Source: UBA1161 sp002311745 (GTDB lineage Bacteria; Planctomycetota; Phycisphaerae; Tepidisphaerales; Tepidisphaeraceae). From it: 64,000 nt of DNA. Position numbers and translations under genes: made by a program. A model generated the notes under the pieces. That model saw nothing but the letters and a program-made list of their open reading frames with translations, did not search any database and was not told the DNA's origin. The stretch lies in assembly GCA_050018415.1 (NCBI GenBank), contig JBEKAB010000005.1, positions 1-64,000 on the forward strand, written 5' to 3'. Shown piece after piece: positions 41,381 through 49,595 of the stretch (positions are counted from its first letter, which is position 1; each line of letters begins with the position of its first letter).

Positions 41381-44300
41381 ATGCCTTGGAAGCTGGCCAA
41401 TCCGGAGCGACTGTTTGACCAGACGTGGCGGCCGCGGCACCCGTTGCGTCCGCGGCTCTCGGCGGCGCGGCGCTGGGGGATGTTGCTGCTGCTGTGCGGT
41501 TTGTCGGCGGTCGTCGTCGGTTACGGCTTCGTGACCGATGCACGTCGCGTCCGCGCCATGGCGGGGGCGTATCTGTCGGATTTGCTCGGCGCGGACGTGC
41601 ACATTGGCCGCGCCAGCCTCTCCATCTTCGAAGGACTTCGCTTGGACGACGTGACGGTTCGCGCCGAAGGCGGCTATCAGCCGGATGCCATGATCTTCCA
41701 CGCGCAGACGCTTCTGGTGCGATACAACCCGGGTGAATTGCTGGCGGGGAAATTGGCGGCGACGCAGATCGTGGCCATCGGTCCGACGGTGATGCTGGTG
41801 GAGGACCCGGCGACGGGGCGGTGGAATTATCAGCGCTTGTGGCACGGGACGGGCGTGCCGCCGCGGCACAATGTCGCCTCGACCGGCCCGACGCTGTTGC
41901 CGGAGATCCTTTTGCGCGATGCCCAGGTGGCGTACCTGCAATTGCACGGCGATCGCACGCAGACGGTGGGGCAGTACAGCCTGGAAGGCAGACTTTGGCC
42001 GGGGCAGGAACCCGACCAGTACGATTTTGAATTGCAGAGCCGCGGCCGCGAGTCGCTGGGTCCCAGCGTGGATGGGACGCTGAACACGGGCGGCGGTCCG
42101 TCGGTGGCCCGCCTGCGGAATTTCACCTTTGGCCCGGACATCAAGACCATGTTGCCCGCGGAGCCGCGGGCGTGGTGTCAGCGGCACGAGCTTCAGGGTC
42201 GCGTGGACGTGCCGGAGATGATCTTTAATCCCGGCCGGCCGGGCCAGACGCCCAGCTTCCGCGTCGAGATTGCCCTGAGCAGCGTGGAGCTGGCGGTCAG
42301 CCCGCAGGAATGGATGAGCCGCCAGCAGAACCAGAACCTTCTTTGGTTTCACGAGATGCTGGACGGCGCCGCGGCGGGGCAGTGGATGCCCGCGGACTCG
42401 ATCCCGACGTTGCGCCGCTTGAGCACGCCCGAGCCGGTGCACCTGCGGCAGGTGTCCGGCTCGCTGGTCTTCACCCAAAAGGGGATCGGGCTCAAGGGGA
42501 TCAACGGGCGTCTGGAAAACAACTGGTTCAACGTAGATGGTCAGATCGCGGGGTACTCGCCGGACGCGGCCGCCAGGATCACGGCCTCATCGCTGGAAGG
42601 TCACGATCTGGACATCCCCGCCTGGTCGCCGACCTACGCCGGTTCGCTGCCGCCGGAGGTGCAGGAGATTTACGAGCGCCTGCATCCGCAGGGCACGTGC
42701 GGCGTATCGGTGACGGTCGACCGCAAGCAGGCGGGCGGACGCCTCAACGTCACCGGCCAGATCGACATCCGCGACGGGCAGTTCCGTTTCAGCGATTTTC
42801 CGTATCTTCTGTCCGGCTCAACGGGGACGATCCTGATCGGTCGCGATCCGATCACGAAGATGAACGGCATCCGGATCGTGAACGTGCACGGTCACGGCTT
42901 GGGCGGGGGGCCCAACGAATATGCCACCATTGCCCTGGACGGGTTCATCGGCCCGCTGGATCAGGTGGCGGGGGTGTGGATCGACGTACGCGGCAAGGGC
43001 CTAAGCAGCGAGCCGGCCATCCGCGCTGCCCTGCCCCCGCCGGTGGATCGCGCCCTGCGGCTGTTCGACCCGGTCGGCAACGGCGAGCTGCCCAAATTCC
43101 ACGGCGACATCACCTGCCACATCCAGCGCCCCATCGGCCCGCACAAACGCTGGACGTTTGACACGGACGTGACCCTGGATCGGGCCGATGGAACGCTGGT
43201 CTACTTTCCGTACCCGCTGAGAAATCTGTCGGGGCGGCTGGAGGTTCGCGAGCGGCAGTTGAACATCGTCGGCGCGCGCATGACGCGCGGGGATGCGACG
43301 CTGGCCATCGACGGCAAGGTGACGTGGAAAAACAGCGCGAGCCCACCCAGCACCCGACGCGCCGGCCCGGACCTGCAAATCGTCGCCAGAAATCTGCCCC
43401 TGGATGACGACCTGAAGAGCGCCCTGCCCGCCCAGCAGCGCGATTGGCTGCAGAAGCTCGGGGCGCAAGGAAAATTGGACATCGACGGCCGGGTGTTCCC
43501 GGCCCAGCCGGGAGCCGCCCCTTCGGACGCCGAGGTGGATTACGCCTTCGACGGCAAACTGCGCGACGGCAGCTTGTGGCCGGTGGATGGGACGTTCGCC
43601 CTGTCCAACATGACCGGCCGCCTCCGCGTCACCAACGGCCAATTCACGTTGGACGACGTGACCGCCCGGCGCGGCAGCGGCACGGTGACTGGCCGCGTGG
43701 GAATCTCCTGGGGCGGCGCCGCGCCGCACATCAGCGTTTCGGGCTCGGCCCAGCAATTGCCCATGGACGCGACGTTGTACAAGCTGCTGCCGCCCGATGC
43801 CCGCCAGTCGTGGGATGACGTCCAGCCGCAGGGTACGGTCGATGCCACAGCGAGCTTCGAATCGGGGATCGGGGACTCCAGCGCCGCCAGTTCGCCGTCG
43901 CCGCGATGGGATTTGCAGATTCGTCCGCGCGACTTGGCCGTGACGCCCGCGGTGTTTCCGTATCGCATCGAACATCTCAGCGGCCTGCTCGACATCTCGC
44001 CTCAGAAGGTGACCCTAAGCGATGTCAACGGCCGCCATGGTCCGACGGCCGTCCGGCTTTCCGGGAATGCGAACCTAGGCGCGCAACCGCAGTGGATGTT
44101 GAAATTGTCGGCCAGTCCCGTGGCGGTGGATGACGATCTGGTTCGGGCCGCCCCCCAGATCGTCTCGGAAGTGATCAAATCGCTCAAGCTGCAAGGGCAA
44201 TTCGCCATCGAATTCACTCGCCTGGCGTATCGGCCCGTGCCCGCGGCCCAGCGCACCGCCAGCGCGACCACGCAAAAGTCCCCGGCCGCAGACCTGGATT

Positions 44301-45154
44301 TTGCCGCGACGATCACGCTTAGCGGCGCGGCGATGGATGTGGGCCTGCCGGCCACGGACATCGCCGGCACGATCGACTTGGCCGGTCTGGTCCGCGACGG
44401 AAAATTGCAGCGCCTGGGGGCGCGCCTCTCGGCCCAGAAGCTGCAGCTGGCCGGACGGCCGGCCACGAATTTCTCCGCCGAATTGGCCAAGGCGTCCGAT
44501 GAGCCGGTGGTGCAAATCTCTCGCGTCGGCGGCCAATTTGCCGGCGGCGATCTGGGCGGAGACGGGCAATTCTCCTACGGCGACACCGGCCCGGTCCGCT
44601 ACGATTTTGGCCTGGTCCTGCGCGACGCGGACGTGCAGCAATTGACGCCCGCATCCGACAAGCCGATCAACGGCCGCCTCACCGCCTCCGTGCGCTTGGG
44701 CGGAGTTTTGGACGATCCCTCCAGCCGCCGCGGCCACGGCGACGTCCACGTCGTCGGCCAATCCATGTACAACCTCCCCGTCCTCCTGGGCCTGCTGCAG
44801 ATCACCAACCTGACCCTGCCCGTCTCCAGCCCCTTTTCCGAGGCCAACACGCGCTACAGCATCGACGGCCAGACCGTCACCTTCGAGCAGATCACACTCA
44901 AGAGCAAAGACACGTCGATGTCCGGCAGCGGCACCTTGGATTTCGCCGCCAAGAAGGTGAGTTTGTGGTTCGTGACGGATGATCCGAACCTCATGCAACT
45001 GCCCGTGGTCGGCCCGCTGATCCATGGGGCCAAGCAGGAACTGCTGCGCATCCACGTCAGCGGCACGATCCAGCAGCCCAAGGTCTCGGCCGCCAGCTTC
45101 AACACTGTCACCACGACCGTCGATCAGGTGCTTCGCGAGGGCGGGCAGAAGTAA
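41381..45154 (+). CDS. Large AsmA/TamB-like envelope protein
   Basis: A 1,257-residue protein with one N-terminal TM segment (residues 34-55) followed by a long beta-rich periplasmic part. Segments such as GRASLSIFEGLRLDDVTVR, repeated LSG-L-I and the C-terminal AsmA-like end (GSGTLDFAAKKVSLWFVTDDPN, GTIQQPKVSAASFNTV) are typical of AsmA, TamB and YhdP, which form bridges for lipid movement between inner and outer membranes. Size is in the YhdP range. Its presence supports a two-membrane envelope. It lies right after the GT-C protein, so an operon is likely. Confidence 0.8.
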   Translation: MPWKLANPERLFDQTWRPRHPLRPRLSAARRWGMLLLLCGLSAVVVGYGFVTDARRVRAMAGAYLSDLLGADVHIGRASLSIFEGLRLDDVTVRAEGGYQPDAMIFHAQTLLVRYNPGELLAGKLAATQIVAIGPTVMLVEDPATGRWNYQRLWHGTGVPPRHNVASTGPTLLPEILLRDAQVAYLQLHGDRTQTVGQYSLEGRLWPGQEPDQYDFELQSRGRESLGPSVDGTLNTGGGPSVARLRNFTFGPDIKTMLPAEPRAWCQRHELQGRVDVPEMIFNPGRPGQTPSFRVEIALSSVELAVSPQEWMSRQQNQNLLWFHEMLDGAAAGQWMPADSIPTLRRLSTPEPVHLRQVSGSLVFTQKGIGLKGINGRLENNWFNVDGQIAGYSPDAAARITASSLEGHDLDIPAWSPTYAGSLPPEVQEIYERLHPQGTCGVSVTVDRKQAGGRLNVTGQIDIRDGQFRFSDFPYLLSGSTGTILIGRDPITKMNGIRIVNVHGHGLGGGPNEYATIALDGFIGPLDQVAGVWIDVRGKGLSSEPAIRAALPPPVDRALRLFDPVGNGELPKFHGDITCHIQRPIGPHKRWTFDTDVTLDRADGTLVYFPYPLRNLSGRLEVRERQLNIVGARMTRGDATLAIDGKVTWKNSASPPSTRRAGPDLQIVARNLPLDDDLKSALPAQQRDWLQKLGAQGKLDIDGRVFPAQPGAAPSDAEVDYAFDGKLRDGSLWPVDGTFALSNMTGRLRVTNGQFTLDDVTARRGSGTVTGRVGISWGGAAPHISVSGSAQQLPMDATLYKLLPPDARQSWDDVQPQGTVDATASFESGIGDSSAASSPSPRWDLQIRPRDLAVTPAVFPYRIEHLSGLLDISPQKVTLSDVNGRHGPTAVRLSGNANLGAQPQWMLKLSASPVAVDDDLVRAAPQIVSEVIKSLKLQGQFAIEFTRLAYRPVPAAQRTASATTQKSPAADLDFAATITLSGAAMDVGLPATDIAGTIDLAGLVRDGKLQRLGARLSAQKLQLAGRPATNFSAELAKASDEPVVQISRVGGQFAGGDLGGDGQFSYGDTGPVRYDFGLVLRDADVQQLTPASDKPINGRLTASVRLGGVLDDPSSRRGHGDVHVVGQSMYNLPVLLGLLQITNLTLPVSSPFSEANTRYSIDGQTVTFEQITLKSKDTSMSGSGTLDFAAKKVSLWFVTDDPNLMQLPVVGPLIHGAKQELLRIHVSGTIQQPKVSAASFNTVTTTVDQVLREGGQK

Positions 45155-45412
45155 CCGCCCGCTGTCGTTTATCGTCCCGCGAACTTGGGCCGCGCGCAGC
45201 GGGGGGGCCTCTGGTCATGCGGCCGGAGGATGGACGGCGACGTTGACGCTGAGTAGACTGCCAAATCGGATGAAGGAGATCAGGCGCTGCACCGCCGCCT
45301 GTTCGCGGCATTTTTCAGGGGGCTTGTACCTCTTAGAAAGTTCCCCTGTCTCGTCCTTTTTTGAACCTGAGGGAAAACTACTTTCCATTTCTCCAACAGA
45401 AAGGATTAAACC

Positions 45413-45997
45413 ATGAAAACGTACATGGGCATCTTCTTGTCTGCATTCGGATGCTTGCTCATGACCGGATGCATGACGTCCCATCAGAAAGCGACGATGG
45501 ACGCCACCGCATTTACCCAGCCGCTTCCGGCCATCCACGTTATGCCGGTGATTGACGCTCGCTCCGACAGGTCCGGCGAGCTCGATCCCGGTGATCTCCA
45601 GCGCCTCCGCGACTTTATGAAGGGAAAGCTCGAGGACAAGGGATATCAGACCGTCGTTGTTGACACCTGGAAAACCGCGGCGACCACTTGTCCCGACAGG
45701 GAGTTGAGCGTGGCGGAGCTGGTCCAACAGGCGCCGCCGGATGCAAAGATGCTGATGGTCCTCACCGTCACCAATGTGCAGGATGTTTATGCGGGTATCA
45801 GCACATCGTATTCTATCACCGGCACGTTTAACGCGATCGACTGCGCCAAGGGAGCCAGCATCTGGAAAGTGACCGGCACGGGAAGCCACGGCACGGGCGG
45901 CATCATCGGCTCGGCCATCGGACAGGCTGACAAGAGACTGGAAGCGCAAACGGCGCTGGGAAATGTTCTCTCGGACTTCCCGGAAAATAAGAAGTAA
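45413..45997 (+). CDS. Lipoprotein of unknown function
   Basis: A 194-residue protein with a type II signal peptide: LLMTGC lipobox with Cys at residue 20. The mature part has a Rossmann-like beginning (PAIHVMPVIDARSDRSGELD), a central ELVQQAPPDAKMLMVLTV and a small-residue GTGGIIGSAIGQ. ATG 45413 has AGAAAGGATTAAACC upstream. No family can be named with certainty. The 258 nt before it hold no gene. Confidence 0.75.
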   Translation: MKTYMGIFLSAFGCLLMTGCMTSHQKATMDATAFTQPLPAIHVMPVIDARSDRSGELDPGDLQRLRDFMKGKLEDKGYQTVVVDTWKTAATTCPDRELSVAELVQQAPPDAKMLMVLTVTNVQDVYAGISTSYSITGTFNAIDCAKGASIWKVTGTGSHGTGGIIGSAIGQADKRLEAQTALGNVLSDFPENKK

Positions 45998-46428
45998 TTC
46001 GAGTGGTCTATTCAAATAGGTCGCGCGAGCTTCACACGATCACGTTCGAATGGCCGTCAGGCGATGAACGCAAGTGACCGCGAGGGAGCCGTCGGCGACG
46101 GCGAAGCCAACGCGCTTGGTTGAGCCGGGATCGCATAAACGGATCGCATAAACGGGACGGCTCTGAATTTTCACCGTGCTTCCGAAATTCAGAGCCATCC
46201 CGCTTTTCTCCGCGCTTTTTTCCGCTCCGCTTTTTTCCCTCCGTCCCGCTTTTTTCCCCCGAAAAATTGCCGGCCGATGCCAAATTCCTTTTCGTTCCGA
46301 GCGCCTGGCCATAACGTCGTTATTTCAATAAGCCCGTTGTTTTCGCGGCAAGCCAAGCCCGTGCAGAGACTTAGCGCGATTTCTCAAAGGTTACATTTCA
46401 CATTTCACGTCTTCACGTTTCAGTCTTT
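45998..46428. other. 431-nt intergenic region with direct repeats and pyrimidine tract
   Basis: Contains a directly repeated GGATCGCATAAAC (near 46128 and 46141), a perfect 12-bp inverted repeat (below), and a T/C-rich tract with four degenerate CCGCTTTTTTCC units (about 46200-46262). No gene supported. Confidence 0.5.
46159..46196 (+). terminator. Strong hairpin with pyrimidine tail after lipoprotein gene
   Basis: GGCTCTGAATTT (46159-46170) pairs perfectly with AAATTCAGAGCC (46185-46196), with a 14-nt loop. A C/T tract with TTTTTT runs follows, so it may terminate the lipoprotein transcript. Confidence 0.5.
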
Positions 46429-47547
46429 TCACGCCAGATCGCACAGGATGCGGCAGCCTTCGCGTAACTTCTCATCCGTGGTGGCGTAGCTGATGCGGAA
46501 ATGCGTGTCGCGCTCGGAAAACACGTTGCCGGGAATGATCAGGACGTTTCGCTGGATGGCCTGGGTGACAAAGTCGGTTCCGCTCAATCCGCGCGGGGCC
46601 TGGGGGAAGAGGTAGAACGCGCCTTGCGGCTGGGCGAACTCAAACTTGGCGGACAGACTTGCGCAGACCAAATCGCGCTTGCGGCGATACGCGGCGACGG
46701 CTTGGTCCATGGGCACGTCCAGGGCCGTCAGGGCTGCCTCCTGCAGTGGGGCGGGGGCGCAGACGAACGTGTATTGCTGCAGCTTGGTCATCTGCGCGAT
46801 GACGGGCTCGGGGCCGGCCGCGTAGCCCAAGCGCCAGCCGGTCATCGCGTGGCTCTTGGAAAATCCGCGAAGCACCAGCGTGTGCTCGTACCATTTCGCC
46901 GGGCTGAGCGACCCGCCGGGGGCGTCGTACAAAAACGACTGGTAAATCTCGTCCGAAACCAGCAGCAGGTGATGCTTGGCGGCGATGCGCACGGCATCCA
47001 GCACCTCATGCTGGGTCATGACGATGCCCGTCGGGTTGCTGGGGCTGGCCAGGATCAGCAGCTTGCAACGCGAGGTGATGGCCTTTTCCACGCGGTCCGC
47101 GTGAAAGCGGAAATCGGGATAGCTGTCGACGAGGACCGGCTTTCCGCCGGCCATCGTCAGCAGGTGCTTGTACATGACGAAGTACGGGTCGAGGAAGACG
47201 GCCTCGTCGCCGGGGTCGATGGTGGCCAGGATGGCCAGAAAAAGTCCGCCGCTGACGCCGCTGGTGATAAGGACATCGCCGACGTCGCGGCCGAATTCCG
47301 CCCCAAGGTCGCGGCGCAGGCGATCGCGCAGCGGGGCGATTCCCTGGGTCTGGGTGTAGCGGTTGTGTCCGGCCACGATGGCGTTGATGGCGGTGGATTT
47401 GCAGGCGTCGGGCACGTCAAAATCGGGCTGGCCGATGGAGAGGTTGATCGGGTCCTTCATCGCCGCCGCCAAGTCGAAGACCTTGCGGATGCCGGAAGCA
47501 TCAACGGCCAAGGCGCGTCGCGAAACAATGTGATCGGCGAAAGACAT
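46429..47547 (-). CDS. Class I/II aminotransferase
   Basis: A 372-residue fold-type I PLP enzyme. Motifs: NLSIGQPDFDVP, TQTQGIAPLR, SPSNPTGIV, VSDEIYQSFLYD and the Schiff-base Lys in RGFSKSHAMTGWRLGY. It resembles aspartate/aromatic aminotransferases of the AspC/PatA type; the substrate cannot be deduced. ATG 47547 is used; the longer open frame upstream is low-complexity sequence from the antisense strand of the small basic protein gene and is rejected. Confidence 0.88.
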   Translation of the reverse strand: MSFADHIVSRRALAVDASGIRKVFDLAAAMKDPINLSIGQPDFDVPDACKSTAINAIVAGHNRYTQTQGIAPLRDRLRRDLGAEFGRDVGDVLITSGVSGGLFLAILATIDPGDEAVFLDPYFVMYKHLLTMAGGKPVLVDSYPDFRFHADRVEKAITSRCKLLILASPSNPTGIVMTQHEVLDAVRIAAKHHLLLVSDEIYQSFLYDAPGGSLSPAKWYEHTLVLRGFSKSHAMTGWRLGYAAGPEPVIAQMTKLQQYTFVCAPAPLQEAALTALDVPMDQAVAAYRRKRDLVCASLSAKFEFAQPQGAFYLFPQAPRGLSGTDFVTQAIQRNVLIIPGNVFSERDTHFRISYATTDEKLREGCRILCDLA

Positions 47548-47583
47548 GGCCGGTGAACCCGAAACTCCCCATGCACATGCCGA

Positions 47584-47607
47584 AGCCCCGCATGTACATG
47601 CGGGGTT
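47584..47607 (-). terminator. Palindromic terminator, copy D
   Basis: AGCCCCGCATGT / ACATGCGGGGTT, overlapping the stop of the small basic protein gene on the minus strand and located upstream of the aminotransferase gene. It probably separates the two transcripts. Confidence 0.65.
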
Positions 47608-47965
47608 ACGCCCGCTTCTTGGCGGGCGTGGCGGGGGCGGCGGCCTTGGCGGCGCCCGGGGCGGCCTTGGCGGCTGCGGCGGCGCCCTTGGCCTCTTTGC
47701 CAGCCGGTGCGGCGGGGGCGGCGCCCGCCACGGCTCCAGGGGCGGCGGGGGCGGTGCCGGCAGCGGCGGTCGCTTCGGCCTCTTCCTTGGCCGGGCCCTT
47801 GGCCACCGCTTGCTTGCGATGTTCCACCTTCGGCAAGCCAAAGACGCTCTTGGATTCGTCCCAACGCTCCTCTTCGGCCAGTTTGTCCAGACGTTCGGTG
47901 CGCGTCAGGACGTTGCGATGACGAACCAGCGCGTCGGCGCCCTTTAAACTGCGATCCAGCGACAT
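47606..47965 (-). CDS. Small basic protein (planctomycete/verrucomicrobial type) with long Ala-rich tail
   Basis: A 119-residue protein. Residues 1-52 (MSLDRSLKGADALVRHRNVL, then TRTERLDKL, SVFGLPKVEHRK) match the short basic proteins conserved in Planctomycetes, Verrucomicrobia and Chlamydiae (TIGR04137-like), thought to associate with ribosomes. Residues 60-119 are an Ala/Pro/Lys low-complexity tail, not usual in the family, which is normally about half this length. The start has TGAGGTAACGCC upstream. The tail codons are GC-rich and repetitive. Confidence 0.8.
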   Translation of the reverse strand: MSLDRSLKGADALVRHRNVLTRTERLDKLAEEERWDESKSVFGLPKVEHRKQAVAKGPAKEEAEATAAAGTAPAAPGAVAGAAPAAPAGKEAKGAAAAAKAAPGAAKAAAPATPAKKRA

Positions 47966-48075
47966 GGCGTTACCTCATCTCAGAGTCAGCAATGATAGTG
48001 CAATGGGCGGTGGGACACAACCCGCCCTTGCGGCTGGCGGGGCGGCGGGCGATCATACGACTCTTTGCGAAATTT

Positions 48076-48828
48076 ATGACCGAGCCGCCGCTGTTTTCCA
48101 TCGTCACGTGCAGCATCGATCCCGCGAAATTCACGCGCGTGACGGAGATGTACCACCAGGTACTGGCCGGCCAGGCGCACGAAGTGGTGGGGATTCACGA
48201 CGCCCGCTCGTTGGCCGAGGGGTACAACCGCGGCATCGAGGCGGCCCGCGGTCAGATCATCATCTTCAGCCACGACGACGTGGAATTTCTTTGCCCCATC
48301 GGCGATCGCATCGTGACGCATTTGCAGGATTACGACCTGCTGGGGGTTGCGGGGGCGACGCGGCTGGAGCATCCGATGTGGAGCTACGCCGGTCCGCCCT
48401 ACATCTACGGGCAGGTGGCCAACGGAAATTCGGATGGGACGTTCAACGTGGAGATTTTCGCCACGCCGCTGCGGGTCAAGGGCGGCATCGTGGTGATGGA
48501 CGGGCTGTGTTTGATCGCGCATCGCCGCGTGCTGGAAAAAGTGCAGTTCGACGCCGAGCGGTTCACCGGGTTTCATTTGTACGACACCGATTTCACCTTT
48601 TCGGCGCATTTGGCGGGATTTCGTCTGGCGGTGTGCTGCGATCTGCCCATGATCCATTATTCTCGGGGGCTCATCAACGCCGACTGGCACCGGTACGCGG
48701 AACGGTTCTACGCCAAGCGAAGCGAGCACATCGAGCCGTACCGCCGGCGCCGATTCCGCGTCTGCGAGATCCAGGTGCACACCAAGCAGGACGTTCTGGA
48801 AGTGATGACGCCGCCGCACTGGACCTGA
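48076..48828 (+). CDS. GT2-like glycosyltransferase
   Basis: A 250-residue protein similar to family 2 (Glyco_tranf_2_5-type) enzymes: FSIVTCSIDPAKFTRVTEMY at the N-terminus, ARSLAEGYNRGIEAARG, the metal-binding FSHDDVEF and YDTDFTFSAHLAGF. The start at ATG 48076 is supported by the family start; upstream in-frame codons exist (47994). The next gene begins four bases after its stop, so they form an operon. Confidence 0.75.
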   Translation: MTEPPLFSIVTCSIDPAKFTRVTEMYHQVLAGQAHEVVGIHDARSLAEGYNRGIEAARGQIIIFSHDDVEFLCPIGDRIVTHLQDYDLLGVAGATRLEHPMWSYAGPPYIYGQVANGNSDGTFNVEIFATPLRVKGGIVVMDGLCLIAHRRVLEKVQFDAERFTGFHLYDTDFTFSAHLAGFRLAVCCDLPMIHYSRGLINADWHRYAERFYAKRSEHIEPYRRRRFRVCEIQVHTKQDVLEVMTPPHWT

Positions 48829-48831
48829 CGC

Positions 48832-49545
48832 ATGGCCAAGACGTTTAAACACTCGGGCGATCTGGGCGATATCATCTTCGCGCTGCCGGCGGTGCGGGCG
48901 CTGGGTGGCGGAATCCTATACCTGGATCCGGACGGCGGATTCAGCAACTCGCTGGTGATGAAGTTCGCCGACAAGATCCGCACCAAGCTCAACGCCGAGG
49001 CGATCGAATCTCTCAAGCCCCTGCTGCTGCAGCAGCCGTACATCCAGGAAGTGCGGCACTGGCACGGCGAGGCGGTGGATTACAACCTGGACGAATTCCG
49101 CCGGCACATCAGCTTCAACAATTTGAGCGATTCGCACTTGGCGGCGTTTGGACTGCCGCTGGGCGAGCGCGACACGGCGTGGCTGAGCGTGGCCGACCCG
49201 ATCCGCGTCGAGGGCCGGCCCATCGTCATCAACCGCAGCGTGCGCTATCACGGCAATTACGGGTTTTGGGAATCCAATCTTCCGCAACTGAAGCGCTTCG
49301 CCATCTTCGTCGGATACCCCAAGGAGCACGAGATTTTCCAGTACACGTTCGGGCACGAGCTGCCGTACTTTGCGACGCCCGATGTGCTGACGCTGGCGCG
49401 GGTGATTGCGGGGTGCGAACAGTTCGTGGGCAATCAGGGGCTGCCGCACGCCATCGCCGAGGGGCTGAAGAAGAATCTCATCCACGAGATGTATCGGGTC
49501 TATCCGTCGGCGGTGTTCCAGCGGCCGGGAACGCGGTACGTCTAG
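48832..49545 (+). CDS. GT9/heptosyltransferase-like protein
   Basis: A 237-residue protein with a GT-B-like fold: KTFKHSGDLGDIIFALPAVR (N-terminal phosphate-binding region of ADP-heptose:LPS heptosyltransferases), VFVGY-like central strand (FAIFVGYPKEHE) and CEQFVGNQGLPHAIAEGL, which mirrors the substrate-binding motif D-G--H-A-A in GT9. It is shorter than typical heptosyltransferases (about 320-350). With hldE in the window it may be part of surface glycan assembly. Confidence 0.65.
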   Translation: MAKTFKHSGDLGDIIFALPAVRALGGGILYLDPDGGFSNSLVMKFADKIRTKLNAEAIESLKPLLLQQPYIQEVRHWHGEAVDYNLDEFRRHISFNNLSDSHLAAFGLPLGERDTAWLSVADPIRVEGRPIVINRSVRYHGNYGFWESNLPQLKRFAIFVGYPKEHEIFQYTFGHELPYFATPDVLTLARVIAGCEQFVGNQGLPHAIAEGLKKNLIHEMYRVYPSAVFQRPGTRYV

Positions 49546-49595
49546 TGATGGGCCGAGCGGCTCGTCCTCGATCCGGTCCGCGCAGTTCACGCCCT

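Noticed and set aside
47548..47841. Proline-rich N-terminal extension of the aminotransferase
   Set aside because: It is the antisense reading of the Ala-rich tail of the small basic protein gene plus the palindromic terminator; the enzyme family starts at ATG 47547.
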